Counted from the first letter of the stretch, positions 18,513 through 27,547 are shown. The stretch: 64,000 bases of DNA from Gammaproteobacteria bacterium (GCA_009928645.1 SACH01000002.1:53007-117006); one strand, 5' to 3'. Translations and numbers: made by a program. Notes: generated by a model not told the origin, from the letters alone.

Positions 18513-19433
18513 ATGCCCGGTGAACTGCCCTTCGATAACCTCCTGGCCCTCCTCTTCGGCTTCGCCTTCCTGCCCCTGGTCCTGTTCCTGAGCGGGCGGC
18601 TTGGCCTCTATACCGTCATCCGCGAGCGGGAGGCCCAGGTCTATACCTTGTTTGGCAAGGTGCTGGGGACCCTGGAGGAGCCGGGAATCCGTTTTCCCCT
18701 GCTCCACTTCGGGCTCAAGGCCCTGCTGGTGCCCCTGTTCGGCGAGATGCACCGGGTCGATACCCGGCTGCGCCAGAACTACCTGCGAGACCAGATGGTG
18801 AACTCGGGTGAAGGGACGCCCATGGGGGTCGGTATCTGGTATGAGATGCAGGTCAACGACTCCGTCGCCTACCTCTTCGCCAACGCCAATCCCGAGGGTT
18901 CGCTGGAGGCCAACGTCTCCAGCGCCACCATCTCCACTCTCAGCAACCTGGAGATGGACAAGATGTTGGAGGACCGCCATCAGCTCAGCCAGCAGGTGCG
19001 TCACACCGTCTCGCCCTTATCCGAGAAATGGGGCTACCGGCTGGGCTCGGTCTATATCCGCAAGGTGGCCTTCACCGACCGGCAGATGGTCGACAACATC
19101 ACGGAAAAGGTCGTGAAACGCCTGGTCCAGGTGACCAGTGCCATGAAGCAGGACGGTGAGAACCGGGTGGGTCTGATCAAGAGCCAGACCGCCTACAAGG
19201 TCTCGCAGAAGATGGCCGAGGCCAGTGCCGCCCGGCCCGCCGTGGTCGGCGACGCCCTCAATGCCATCGCCAAACAGGACCCGGAGGTCCTGGAGGCCGT
19301 GCTGGAGGTGCTGGAGACGGAGCGGCTCATCGCCTCTGGCGCCACGGTGGAGTTGATACCGCCCGGGGCCCAAGTGCTGGTGTCCCTGGCCGGGTCCCGC
19401 CATGGGGAAGGGCACGCCAACCCGCAAGCGTGA
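18513..19433 (+). CDS. SPFH/band-7 domain membrane protein 2
   Basis: A 306-residue protein with an N-terminal membrane segment (LLALLFGFAFLPLVLFLSG). The SPFH domain starts at LYTVIREREAQVYTLFGKVL and includes GIRFPLLHFGLKALLVPLFG and the strongly conserved-looking NYLRDQMVNSGEGTPMGVGI. A helical region with Gln, Lys and Glu follows (SQTAYKVSQKMAEASAARP), then a short tail. The ATG at 18513 was chosen because upstream codons of the open frame come from the preceding gene and the repeat. It probably acts together with the SPFH protein encoded upstream, forming a hetero-oligomer at the inner membrane. Exact function unknown. Confidence 0.82.
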   Translation: MPGELPFDNLLALLFGFAFLPLVLFLSGRLGLYTVIREREAQVYTLFGKVLGTLEEPGIRFPLLHFGLKALLVPLFGEMHRVDTRLRQNYLRDQMVNSGEGTPMGVGIWYEMQVNDSVAYLFANANPEGSLEANVSSATISTLSNLEMDKMLEDRHQLSQQVRHTVSPLSEKWGYRLGSVYIRKVAFTDRQMVDNITEKVVKRLVQVTSAMKQDGENRVGLIKSQTAYKVSQKMAEASAARPAVVGDALNAIAKQDPEVLEAVLEVLETERLIASGATVELIPPGAQVLVSLAGSRHGEGHANPQA

Positions 19434-19616
19434 CGAGCGCCTCCCCCCGGTCAATATCCCGTCGGCAGCTACGACCGCCACCTTGGGGTTGCCTCTCACC
19501 AGCCGCCCCATCCACCTCCCCGCGGTCCATCCCCTCGGCGGACGCCCTGGCCTTCGTCCGAGCCTGTGCTCCCCGCCGCTTCGGCTAGAGAGGGAAAAGG
19601 CTCGGGAAGCCTGAGA

Positions 19617-20600
19617 TCAGCCGGAATCACCCGCCCCATTCAGCATGCAGGGTTCCCCGGAGCCGAGCCAGAACGCCAGGCTTTTATGCAGAAAATCGGC
19701 CCAGGGCATGTAGTGGGAGCCATCGCAGGAGAAATTCAGGCCGACAATGCCGTTAAAAATATTCAGGGAGCCGGAGCGCAGGTAAATGGTCTCGTCCATG
19801 AGGCGCAAGGCCTTGAAGGTGGCAAAGACCTCCCGCACCCGTTCCAGGGGGATGGCCGCGTCATCGGGGTAGGGGCGTCGGGGGTAGGCCAGGCAGATAC
19901 CGGGATCGGCCAGGTCCTCGTAATCCAGCAGGCGGAAACGATAGGGATCGTCCATCAGCCATAGCGTGGCCCGTGAGCTGGAAAAGTGCAGTTTGGCGTG
20001 AAAGACCCCGTGGGCGGCGATGAGCTCGACGATCAGGTCCAGGACCGGGTCGATGCGCTGGTCCATGAGGCTCTCCACCCGCTGCTGCTCGAAGAGGCCG
20101 CCGCGGATGGCCGGATCGCCCTTGAGTTGCACCCACTGGCCCGGTTGCTCATAGAGTTCCCGGGTCAGGGGCAGGTCGCGCAGGTCGAAATCCGCCCCCA
20201 GGAAGCCCAGGAGCCGACCGTCCCGGTCCTCCAGGCGCTGGATGGCGGTGAGGGACGGGCGACGGGCATTGCGGCTGATATAGACCGCGGAAAGGGAGAA
20301 GCGCTCCCCGGCCAGGGCCTCCGCCAGGTAGGGGCGATCGTGACGGTCGCGTCCCAGGTGTTCGGGCAGGGGTCCCTGAGGCGAGATGTTCGCGGTGATC
20401 TGGTGAGCATTCGCGTCCAGGATATAGAGATATTTGCATGAGGTCAGCGCCGGTAAGGCCCGCGTCAGGATCGCCTCCAGGACCTGGCGCTCCGGCCAGG
20501 CGGACCGGCAGGGTAGCTCCAGCCGGCCCAGGGCGGCCGCCAGGCGTCCCTGCAGTAACATGCGTTGACGGGCGACGATGGTTTTGAGCGCCTGGCTCAT
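19617..20600 (-). CDS. PDC (Cache-like) sensor domain protein without output domain
   Basis: A 327-residue protein. Residues about 35-155 resemble a PDC/Cache ligand-binding domain (LTSCKYLYILDANAHQITAN, then GRDRHDRPYLAEAL, VYISRNARRPSLTAIQRL and GFLGADFDLRDLP). In other bacteria such domains sit outside the membrane in chemoreceptors or kinases. Here there is no signal peptide, no membrane helix and no kinase, GGDEF, EAL or methyl-accepting part. The C-terminal 150 residues (VFHAKLHFSSSRATLWLMDD onward) are unrecognised and may carry the output. It stands alone. Cytoplasmic location is likely. Confidence 0.68.
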   Translation of the reverse strand: MSQALKTIVARQRMLLQGRLAAALGRLELPCRSAWPERQVLEAILTRALPALTSCKYLYILDANAHQITANISPQGPLPEHLGRDRHDRPYLAEALAGERFSLSAVYISRNARRPSLTAIQRLEDRDGRLLGFLGADFDLRDLPLTRELYEQPGQWVQLKGDPAIRGGLFEQQRVESLMDQRIDPVLDLIVELIAAHGVFHAKLHFSSSRATLWLMDDPYRFRLLDYEDLADPGICLAYPRRPYPDDAAIPLERVREVFATFKALRLMDETIYLRSGSLNIFNGIVGLNFSCDGSHYMPWADFLHKSLAFWLGSGEPCMLNGAGDSG

Positions 20601-20686
20601 GCTGGCTCATTCTCCGAGGTAAATAATAATCCTGGTATATTATGTTATTTATAGATATTTGGAAGTGTGATTAACCCCAGGATCAA

Positions 20687-21502
20687 ATGGCGGATTTCAA
20701 AACCCACCTTTATGGCGCGGCGGCCGCCAGTGGACTGGCGGCCTTGGGGGTCTTCAGTCTGGGCTGGACCACGGCCGCGCAGACGCAGCTTTTATTCCTC
20801 TATGGGGTGGCGGGGGGATTGCTGCCGGATATCGACGCGCCAAGGTCCACGCCAGTCCGGGGTTTTTTCGCCCTCCTGGGCGTGGTCCTGGCCTTTGCCA
20901 TGACCTTTCCCTTCGTCGGGCGCTACCCCCTGATCGGTCTGGGGGCCATCTGGCTGCTGGTGTTAGTGACTGTCCGCTTCGGCATTTTCGCCCTCTTTGT
21001 TCGCTACACCGTCCATCGGGGTATCTGGCACTCCGGACTGGCGGCCATCGCCGTCGGTCTGGCGGGCGTGGTCCTCAGCCATCAGGCCCTGGGGATGCCC
21101 GCCTGGCAGTCCTGGCTGGCCGGCGCCTTCGTCACCCTGGGTTATCTCACCCACCTGCTCCTGGATGAGCTCGCCAGCGTCAACCTGCTGGGCAAGCGGA
21201 TCAAGCGCTCCCTCGGCACGGCCCTCAAGCCCTTCAGTCTGGCCTACCCGGGCGCCAGCCTGGCGATGCTGCTGGCCGCGCTGATCCTCGCTGCCCTGGC
21301 CCCGCCCCTGGCACCGGTCCTCGCCGTGGCCCACCACTATGGGCTGGCGACTCCCGAGCTCAGTCTGGATCTCAGTCTGGATCTCCGTCAGGGCTTGCGG
21401 GCGGCGGGTGACTGGTTCACGCTAGACCTCGATCGCCTGCTGGGGGGGCCGCCGCGGGGATCGTTACCCACGGCGGAGGCGGGGCGCGCCGCCGGTGGTT
21501 GA
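20687..21502 (+). CDS. YdjM-like membrane-bound metal-dependent hydrolase family (DUF457) protein
   Basis: A 271-residue membrane protein with the YdjM/DUF457 marks: THLYGAAAASGL at the N-terminus, GGLLPDIDAPRST (about 44-56) and, after further membrane helices, TVHRGIWHS and LTHLLLDELASVNLLG. The conserved His and Asp residues are those proposed to bind metal; E. coli YdjM is an SOS-induced inner-membrane protein. The C-terminal about 60 residues are poorly conserved. It lies in the same direction as the EamA carrier gene, 32 bases away. The substrate, if any, is unknown. Confidence 0.8.
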   Translation: MADFKTHLYGAAAASGLAALGVFSLGWTTAAQTQLLFLYGVAGGLLPDIDAPRSTPVRGFFALLGVVLAFAMTFPFVGRYPLIGLGAIWLLVLVTVRFGIFALFVRYTVHRGIWHSGLAAIAVGLAGVVLSHQALGMPAWQSWLAGAFVTLGYLTHLLLDELASVNLLGKRIKRSLGTALKPFSLAYPGASLAMLLAALILAALAPPLAPVLAVAHHYGLATPELSLDLSLDLRQGLRAAGDWFTLDLDRLLGGPPRGSLPTAEAGRAAGG

Positions 21503-21534
21503 GGGGCGGCCGGGCGAGGAATCAGGCAGCGAGC

Positions 21535-22422
21535 ATGCATAAGCAGGAATTGGATCGGCTGGCCATCGGGCTCATGGTGGTGCTGTGCGCCATCTGGGGC
21601 CTGCAGCAGGTGGCGATCAAGATCGCCAACGCGGGCATTTCCCCGCTCTGGCAGGCCGGGTTGCGCTCCCTGGGGGCCACCGCCGTCATCACCCTCTGGG
21701 CCCTGGTGCGGGGGGTGCGACTCTTCGAGCGGGACCGCACCTTGTGGCCGGGCCTGGCCGTCGGCCTGATGTTCGCCGGAGAATTCGCGCTCATCTTCAT
21801 CGGCCTGGAGTACACCCCGGCCTCCCGTGGGGTGATCTTCCTCTACACCGCGCCCTTCTTCGTCGCCCTCGGCGCCCGCTGGTTCCTGCCGGGGGAACGG
21901 CTGCGCGCCGCCCAGTGGTGGGGCATGGGGCTGGCCTTTGTCGGGGTGGTGCTGCTGTTCGGCGAGCACCTGTGGCAGACCGACGACCAGGCCTGGCGGG
22001 GGGACCTGATGATCCTGGGCGGGGCGGTCCTGTGGGCGGCAACCACCCTGACGATCAAGGCCAGCGCCCTGGCGCGATCCTCGGCGGAAAAGATGCTGCT
22101 CTATCAACTGGCGATCTCGGCCCTGCTGTTGCCGCTCCTGTCCCTGGCCCTGGGGGAGCCCGGCGTCTTCGCGCCCTCGGCCCTGGTCTGGGCGAACGTC
22201 GCCTTCCAGGCGGTGATCGTGGCCGGGATCTCCTACCTGGCCTGGTTCTGGCTGATCCGTCACTATCCGGCCACGCGATTGTCTTCCTTCTCCTTTCTGA
22301 CCCCGGTGATGGGCGTACTGATGGGCGGCGTCATCCTCGACGAACCTCTGACGGCCACGGTCTTCACCGCCCTGTTCCTGGTCGGGACGGGGATCTGGAT
22401 CGCTAATCGGCCGGCAGGGTAG
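21535..22422 (+). CDS. DMT superfamily transporter (EamA domains)
   Basis: A 295-residue inner-membrane carrier with ten hydrophobic segments arranged as two EamA repeats. Family features include VVLCAIWGLQQVAIKIA in TM1, YTPASRGVIFLYTAPFFVAL at the end of the first repeat and SSFSFLTPVMGVLMGGVIL with ATVFTALFLVGTGIWIANR closing the second. Such proteins export amino acids, nucleobases or other metabolites; the substrate cannot be assigned. The ATG at 21535 fits family length; the frame upstream to 21499 adds a few basic residues and overlaps the previous gene. Confidence 0.9.
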   Translation: MHKQELDRLAIGLMVVLCAIWGLQQVAIKIANAGISPLWQAGLRSLGATAVITLWALVRGVRLFERDRTLWPGLAVGLMFAGEFALIFIGLEYTPASRGVIFLYTAPFFVALGARWFLPGERLRAAQWWGMGLAFVGVVLLFGEHLWQTDDQAWRGDLMILGGAVLWAATTLTIKASALARSSAEKMLLYQLAISALLLPLLSLALGEPGVFAPSALVWANVAFQAVIVAGISYLAWFWLIRHYPATRLSSFSFLTPVMGVLMGGVILDEPLTATVFTALFLVGTGIWIANRPAG

Positions 22423-22713
22423 GGCCGGCGTCTTTCGATCTTTGGGGCCTGGGATGGGTTTAGGTATGTGTCATCGCCCTGCGGAATTTGGCCAACCCCA
22501 CCGATGCGGGGTTCAAGGTCTGGTCGTCGCGGGCTTAGGCGGTGAGGGCGGCTATCCGCGGTTGATGTCGCGCCAAACTCCCAGGGATAATGCCGGTTAA
22601 TCCGGGCTGGATACCTGGGCGTGGGAGCTTGAAGCGGCGCATAAGCTTTCCAGTTGCTCACGCCGCCGCGCCAGATGCCTGGGGGTTGGGGGACTCAACC
22701 ATGAGGAATCGCC

Positions 22714-23133
22714 ATGATCTGGACACTGCACATCCAACTGCTTTGGGGCCGCTGGGCTGAAGGGGAATGGTCGGCGACTCTTGCCCTCGATGGCTCATCG
22801 ACGTTGGAGGATCTGCATTTTCTGATCCTGAAGGCGATCGGTTTCGACAACGATCACCTGTACAGCTTCTACGTTGCCCGCACACCCCGGAGCCATCCGC
22901 GCGTTCTTTATGACGAGGAGTCGGACAGACTGCCTTGGGAAACGACCCTGGAAAGCCTGTTCCCGCTGCCGCAGGCGCGGAAGCTCTTTTACCTGTTCGA
23001 CTATGGTGACTCCTGGACTTTCCAGATCAGCCGGAGCCGAAAGAAGCCATTTGTTGCCGAACCCGGCGGCGCTTATCCGCGCGTCATCGCTGAGTCCGGC
23101 AAGCGGCCAGAGCAGTACCCCTGTTTTGAATGA
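22714..23133 (+). CDS. plasmid pRiA4b ORF-3-like protein
   Basis: A 139-residue protein of the pRiA4b ORF-3 (IS1096 TnpR-like) family: IWTLHIQLLWGRWAEGEW at the start, STLEDLHFLILKAIGFDNDH in the middle, then FLFDYGDSW-type sequence (FYLFDYGDSWTFQISRSRKK) and the closing RVIAESGKRPEQYPCFE. The family is often carried on plasmids and mobile elements, but its function is unknown. It is short but appears complete, and 290 bases with no gene precede it. The next gene on the other strand is an orphan antitoxin, so this small zone may be of accessory origin. Confidence 0.82.
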   Translation: MIWTLHIQLLWGRWAEGEWSATLALDGSSTLEDLHFLILKAIGFDNDHLYSFYVARTPRSHPRVLYDEESDRLPWETTLESLFPLPQARKLFYLFDYGDSWTFQISRSRKKPFVAEPGGAYPRVIAESGKRPEQYPCFE

Positions 23134-23292
23134 TTGCCCAATCGCCCCTGGGCGGGGACCGTCCGGTCCAGGTCCAGCAGCGCGCTGCCCGTCCTGAGGT
23201 TGGAGCGGGTGCAGGCCATGATCAAGCTGAGGGGAACTGAGATTTGGGCGATACCGGTAGCCGCAACAACCGTTCGCTGCGCCTGAATGTCT

Positions 23293-23562
23293 CTACGCCA
23301 AGCCGAATCTGGCCTTGGCCTCGGAAAGGGGGACCTCGCGGCCGGCATCCAAGTCGGCCAATCCCTCAACCACCGCACGCATGAAGGCGCGCTCCTCCGC
23401 AGCCTGCTCGTAGTCGGCCAGGGACTGCATGACGGCGACTCCACGGCCTCCGCGGGTAAGCAGCACCGGCCGATGGGCCTCGGCAGCGTGTTTGACCACG
23501 CGACCCGGGTTGACCTTCAGGTCAGTCAGGGGGACCACGTCTACGGAGAATTTCATGCTCAT
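23293..23562 (-). CDS. Phd/YefM family antitoxin (no partner toxin seen)
   Basis: An 89-residue type II antitoxin: an N-terminal DNA-binding half (VVPLTDLKVNPGRVVKHAAE then RPVLLTRGGRGVAVMQSLAD) of the Phd/YefM fold and an acidic C-terminal half that would bind a RelE or Doc toxin. The usual downstream toxin gene is absent: 23134-23292 contains no frame with RelE/ParE or Doc features. It may be an orphan left after toxin loss, or it may control other genes. Confidence 0.85.
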   Translation of the reverse strand: MSMKFSVDVVPLTDLKVNPGRVVKHAAEAHRPVLLTRGGRGVAVMQSLADYEQAAEERAFMRAVVEGLADLDAGREVPLSEAKARFGLA

Positions 23563-23822
23563 GGAGGCCTATCTCTGGAATTGCCTGGCGCGGACGGTAG
23601 CACCTGTTAAGCGGTCTGCCAACCTAGCTGACAACGGGAACGGTCGTCGGCACTCACAGACGAATGCCCTCGCGGGCGATGTTCAGGAGCAGAGGGTCCG
23701 CTTCTGCGTTGACCCGTCGAGTATTATAGTTCTTACGAACCTGCAAGCCGGGTTCGGTAAGCCTTTTTTCTGCCTTAACGCCAAGGATGGCGACCCGCTG
23801 AAGACTCCAAATCCACAGCACC

Positions 23823-24497
23823 ATGCGAAATCTAATCAGAAAGTTCCAGTCTTACTGGTTGGCGGATGCGAGTTTCATCACCTTGCTGGTCATGCTGATT
23901 ACCGCGGTATTCGTGCTGCCGGTAATCATGGAACATACGGGTCAGGGAGTACTGCTGTTCAACATACTTTTGCTCAGTGTTTTCTTTTCAGGGATATTTT
24001 CAACCCGCAGCGTGGGGCTCATATCCGTTTCCGCGATTCTGTTTAGCATTCACCTGGCGCTGCGACTGATTCGTTTCGGCGAGAACCCGTATTCATTCTT
24101 TGTGTTGGAGAATGTCATTGGCATCGCCAATGCGATGGTGTTCATTTTTATCAATCTCCGGCTGCTGTTTCGCGACCAGATTGTGAACAGCTACCGGATT
24201 ATCGGCGCGGTTAACGTCTATCTGTTGTTGGCGTTGACGGGGGCGCTGACTTTGGAGGTCATTCATGCCGCTACCGGCGTGTCATTAGGTGGCAATGTCG
24301 TGCTAACGGGTAAGGACGACGACTATGTTCACTTCATCTACTTTAGCTTGGCTTCGCTGACCACCGTGGGCTTCGGCGACATCTATGCCGTCAGTACTTC
24401 CGCCAAGATGCTGGCCACTTTTTTATCCACTCTGGGCGTCCTGTTTCCAGCCATCATCATCGCTCGCCTGGTCGGACTGGCCTCCAGCAAAGGTTGA
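23823..24497 (+). CDS. two-pore-type potassium channel family protein
   Basis: A 224-residue membrane protein. Four hydrophobic segments precede a pore unit: a helix near YLLLALTGALTLEVIHA, the filter SLTTVGFGDIYAVS with the K+-selective TVGFGD motif (about residues 182-187), and a closing helix (FLSTLGVLFPAIIIARLVGL). No RCK, TrkA or cyclic-nucleotide domain is attached, so gating cannot be inferred. The base composition is less GC-rich than the neighbours, which hints at transfer. It is the only gene between the antitoxin and the convergent NosL cluster. Confidence 0.85.
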   Translation: MRNLIRKFQSYWLADASFITLLVMLITAVFVLPVIMEHTGQGVLLFNILLLSVFFSGIFSTRSVGLISVSAILFSIHLALRLIRFGENPYSFFVLENVIGIANAMVFIFINLRLLFRDQIVNSYRIIGAVNVYLLLALTGALTLEVIHAATGVSLGGNVVLTGKDDDYVHFIYFSLASLTTVGFGDIYAVSTSAKMLATFLSTLGVLFPAIIIARLVGLASSKG

Positions 24498-24546
24498 ACC
24501 TCCCGCGGCGGGGGCTACAGCGCCAGGATTAGGCGCCGGGATAGGA

Positions 24547-25050
24547 TCAGTCGAAGGTGCCTTTATCGAGTTTGGCGGGAAGATCCGGCGTCACCTCATC
24601 AAAGCGCAGGATGCGTTTCCCGGCATGGTCGCGCAGAAACTCCTTGGCGTCCGCCTCGGTCGCCAGGGGCACGAATTCATGACCCATGGGGCCCGGGACG
24701 TCGGAGCCGATGACATACCAGGCCTCCCGGGCGGGGATGCGGCTCAGGCCGTAATACTCCGTGACGGCGATGGCCGTCATGTCCTTTTCCTGGTGACCGG
24801 GGGCCCAGCGGGGGAGATCGAAGAGGTATTTGAACAGGTCTTTGGCCCCATCGAAGTGGTGGGCGTGACCATCCTGGTACAGGACAGTGGCGATCCATTC
24901 CGGATATTTCGCGACGAACATCCCGCACACGGGACAGGTATCCTTGGGGCCAGGGTCCGGCACCTTAAGCGCCTCGGCCTGGGCGGCTAGGCTTAGGGAA
25001 AACAGGAGCATCAGGGCCAGGATGGGCAAGGGCTTAAAAGCTGCCGGCAT
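24547..25050 (-). CDS. NosL family protein
   Basis: A 167-residue exported protein with a signal peptide (about 1-26, ending AAQAEA) and the NosL copper-binding motif DTCPVCGMFVAKYPEW near the mature N-terminus. It continues with the family stretches HHFDGAKDLFKYLFDL and PLATEADAKEFLRDHAGKRI. Known NosL proteins deliver Cu(I) to nitrous oxide reductase. It lacks the usual lipobox cysteine, so it may be soluble in the periplasm. It is the last gene of a minus-strand cluster with a second NosL, a TauE/SafE protein, TlpA and an ABC exporter pair; no nosZ is in the window, so the copper target is unknown. Confidence 0.85.
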   Translation of the reverse strand: MPAAFKPLPILALMLLFSLSLAAQAEALKVPDPGPKDTCPVCGMFVAKYPEWIATVLYQDGHAHHFDGAKDLFKYLFDLPRWAPGHQEKDMTAIAVTEYYGLSRIPAREAWYVIGSDVPGPMGHEFVPLATEADAKEFLRDHAGKRILRFDEVTPDLPAKLDKGTFD

Positions 25051-25080
25051 GGGCGAAATCCTCGGTCGTCGTTAGTCGTT

Positions 25081-25198
25081 GCGTGGAAGTCACGGCAAAA
25101 GCTTTCATTTTCAGGGGGGTGGCACGCCGCCTCATGCCAGTAAGCGTGAAAATCACGGAAAAGCTTTCATGTTCATAGGCGTGGCGCGTCCCCTCATG
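25081..25198. repeat. imperfect 55-bp direct repeat between the two NosL genes
   Basis: Two similar units occur at 25081-25136 and 25144-25198. Both begin GCGTG, share TCACGG then AAAAGCTTTCAT, contain GGCGTGGC/GGGTGGCACG and end CCTCATG. The stretch 25051-25272 holds no gene. The units could be regulatory or a duplicated intergenic element. Confidence 0.65.
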
Positions 25199-25272
25199 AT
25201 GACAGTTAGTCGAAGGACGGGGGACGGGCGGCCGGCGGATCGCGGCCCCGCCCCCCAGTGGCAGGCTAGCCG

Positions 25273-25971
25273 TTAGCCCTTCTTCATCATGGACTGGCGT
25301 TTTTCGGCCCGGTTCTTCCGCACCCGAGCGGTGTCGGCGGCCATGTCCAGGTAGGTCTGCTTCAGGGCCTCATCGAAGTTGGCCAGCTTGCCACCCTCCT
25401 GCGCCATCGCCGCTTCAGCCTTGGCCTTGTCGGCGAAGGCGACCTTGGAGTTGGCGGTCATGGTGCCCTTGAGCTTGCTGCCGATGACATAAGTGGCCTT
25501 GTCGACCAGGGTTAGGGGCTTGATCTCCGCCGCGGCGCCGAAGTCCGCCGCGTAGATGGCCTTGGGGCCGCGGTCCATGTTGAGGCTGAGGCTGATGGCC
25601 AGGCAATGGATGGAACAGGTGCCGTCCACCAGGTTGTCGTCATACTGCACCAGGTGGCGACTGTGGTTGTACATGGTCCGATCCATGCCGCAGTATGGGC
25701 ACTTGGGATATTTCTTCAGTTCGTCCGTGAGGGGATCGGCGTCTGGCGCGGTGCGGGGGATGAACTGGAGAGGGGTGCCGTCGCCGTCGCAGGCTTGGCC
25801 GCTGGCGGTCATCCAGCCCTTGCCGGGCATGAAGGCGCCGACGGTGGCCGCGTCGGCGGCCAGGACTGGCGCCCCCAGGGTGGCAAGGCCCAAGGCCCCA
25901 CCGAGGATTCCCAGGGTCTTAATGGCGTCGCGGCGACTCTGATTGGGGTGTTGGTCGTGGTGTTCACACAT
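25273..25971 (-). CDS. Tat-exported NosL-like protein
   Basis: A 232-residue protein with a twin-arginine signal (SRRDAIKTLGILGGALGLAT; cleavage near PVLAADA). The NosL-like centre has KYPKCPYCGMDRTMYNHSRH, then DDNLVDGTCSIHCLAISLSL with two further cysteines, followed by ADFGAAAEIKPLTLVDKATY. Tat export suggests the protein folds or binds metal before transport. The ATG at 25971 follows a region unlike coding sequence, and the N-terminus after it is a classical Tat signal. It belongs to the same minus-strand cluster as the other NosL and is the longer, cysteine-richer member; a role in copper or heme-thiol handling is inferred. Confidence 0.85.
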   Translation of the reverse strand: MCEHHDQHPNQSRRDAIKTLGILGGALGLATLGAPVLAADAATVGAFMPGKGWMTASGQACDGDGTPLQFIPRTAPDADPLTDELKKYPKCPYCGMDRTMYNHSRHLVQYDDNLVDGTCSIHCLAISLSLNMDRGPKAIYAADFGAAAEIKPLTLVDKATYVIGSKLKGTMTANSKVAFADKAKAEAAMAQEGGKLANFDEALKQTYLDMAADTARVRKNRAEKRQSMMKKG

Positions 25972-26182
25972 GGACTGGCTCCTTTCTGCGTTGCGGTTGA
26001 GAAGACCGGACCCCTGCCAGGTAAGGGCAAAGATCCAAGTCTTTGGGGTGTAAAAATTGCCTGCTGCTCGACAAGGCGCGAATGGCCTGTAAGTCACTCA
26101 AGTATTAGGACGTCCCCTCCTTACGATTGGTGGTCAGGATGGCCCTCTCTTGCACGGTGGTGACCAGGATTGGCGAGGGCGC

Positions 26183-26863
26183 TCAGCCATTGGCGAGGCC
26201 ACGCATGATGTCGAAGAAGAGGTAACCCTCGTAGAGGGTCCAGAGGCCCATCAGGACCACTAGCCCCCCGGCGAGGCGGGCGAAGTGGCCACTGATCCGT
26301 GCCCCGCTGGCGGCCCCGGCCCAGGTCACCGCCACCATCATGGGCAGGGTGCCGAGACCAAAGACGAACATGAATAGGGCGGCCCGACCGGGATCGGCCA
26401 GGGTGGCGGCCTTGATGGCGACAGAAAAGACCAGACTGCACGGAACCAGGCCATTCAGGGTCCCCATTAGCAAGGGCGCCCAGGGGCGTCGCGACACCAC
26501 CCGCTGCTCCAACCTTACCGCCCGGGATTGGGCGGGGGCTGGCCGTTCCCGGGGACGGCCGTCCAGGGCCAGGCGCAGGCCCAGCCCCAGGATCAGCAGG
26601 CCCGCCGCCATCATCATCAGCCCCTGACCTTTGCCGACCAGGCCGGATTGCGCCAGGACCCGACCGGCCCAGGCACCCCCCAGGCCGAGGAAGCTGTAAA
26701 CGGCCAGGCGGCTGGCATGGTAACCGAGCTGGGTAAGCAGTGTGGCCGGCTGCCCACGCTGGAGGAAATAGCCCCCGGCCAGGCCACCGCACATCCCCAG
26801 GCAATGCCCGGCGCCAAAGAGGCCGGTGGCGAAGGCCATTATCAGAGTCAGTTCAGCGTTCAT
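26183..26863 (-). CDS. TauE/SafE-type membrane protein (SafE/CcoS-neighbour family)
   Basis: A 226-residue membrane protein with six or seven hydrophobic segments and the family signature GAGHCLGMCGGLAGGYF in the first helix. The second half repeats the pattern with LMGTLNGLVPCSLVFSVAIK. Proteins of this type (PF13386-like) sit in copper and cytochrome oxidase assembly loci, and the conserved Cys/His residues in the helices could pass copper or thiol equivalents. It lies between tlpA-like and Tat-NosL genes, which fits a shared metal or redox task. The ATG at 26863 is preferred because the open frame upstream reads across the tlpA-like gene. Confidence 0.82.
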   Translation of the reverse strand: MNAELTLIMAFATGLFGAGHCLGMCGGLAGGYFLQRGQPATLLTQLGYHASRLAVYSFLGLGGAWAGRVLAQSGLVGKGQGLMMMAAGLLILGLGLRLALDGRPRERPAPAQSRAVRLEQRVVSRRPWAPLLMGTLNGLVPCSLVFSVAIKAATLADPGRAALFMFVFGLGTLPMMVAVTWAGAASGARISGHFARLAGGLVVLMGLWTLYEGYLFFDIMRGLANG

Positions 26864-26906
26864 CCTAAGCCCTCCCGGCATTCGCGGCGGTCGGAAGAGA
26901 CCCGCT

Positions 26907-27503
26907 TCACAGCAACTCCCGGACGATCTTGGCGAAGAGTTCTGGCGCGGCCTCACCGAGGATGCGGGTGTGGATCTTGCCGGCGCGGTCGATGAAATAG
27001 GTCGTCGGCAGGCCAGAGACCCCGTACAGGCGGGCGACGGCGCCGTCCTCATCGAGCAGGGTCGCGTAGGAGATCCCCAGCCCGGCGACGAAGCGGGCAG
27101 CGGTCTCCCGGTCCTGGCGGACGTTGACCGCCAGGACCCGCAGGCCCTGGGCCTGCAATTCCTGGTAAAGGGGCTCGATGGCGCGCATCTCGGGGGCGCA
27201 GAAGGGGCACCAGTCCGCCCAGAAGCGCAGGGCCACGACCTGGCCCTGAAAATCCGTGGGGAGCTGCCAGGTCTTGCCCGCCAGGTCGGGGAGAGCAAAG
27301 GCCGGGGCGGCCTGGCCGTTTTCCAGCTTGGGTGTCTCTTCGCCGCACCCCGTCAGCAGGGGGACAACGAGCAGGGCGACGATCAGCGGAAGGACACGCG
27401 ACGGCAGCGCGGAAAGAAAGCGGGCGAGGCGCGATCCGTCCCGGCGATCCTGACATGAGGTGAAGGTGTCGTGATGATTCATTTGCGGTCTGAGGTTGGT
27501 CAT
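26907..27503 (-). CDS. TlpA-like thioredoxin-fold lipoprotein
   Basis: A 198-residue periplasmic thiol-disulfide protein, probably lipid-anchored (LLVVPLLTGCGE, about 43-54). The thioredoxin domain runs from about 66 to the end and holds the active-site motif WCPFC in ALRFWADWCPFCAPEMRAIE, with the cis-proline site in GVSGLPTTYFIDRAG. Such proteins reduce copper-site or heme-site cysteines in assembly pathways. An ATG at 27482 would be an equally plausible start; neither has a clear ribosome site. It sits in the NosL cluster and probably supplies reductant to the NosL-type copper proteins. Confidence 0.88.
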   Translation of the reverse strand: MTNLRPQMNHHDTFTSCQDRRDGSRLARFLSALPSRVLPLIVALLVVPLLTGCGEETPKLENGQAAPAFALPDLAGKTWQLPTDFQGQVVALRFWADWCPFCAPEMRAIEPLYQELQAQGLRVLAVNVRQDRETAARFVAGLGISYATLLDEDGAVARLYGVSGLPTTYFIDRAGKIHTRILGEAAPELFAKIVRELL

Positions 27504-27547
27504 CTATGGCCTGAGGTTGATCATCCAAGGTCAGCCGTTCGTTGTGG

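Noticed and set aside
23134..23292. A partner toxin for the Phd-type antitoxin
   Set aside because: The frames downstream of the antitoxin have no RelE, ParE or Doc features.
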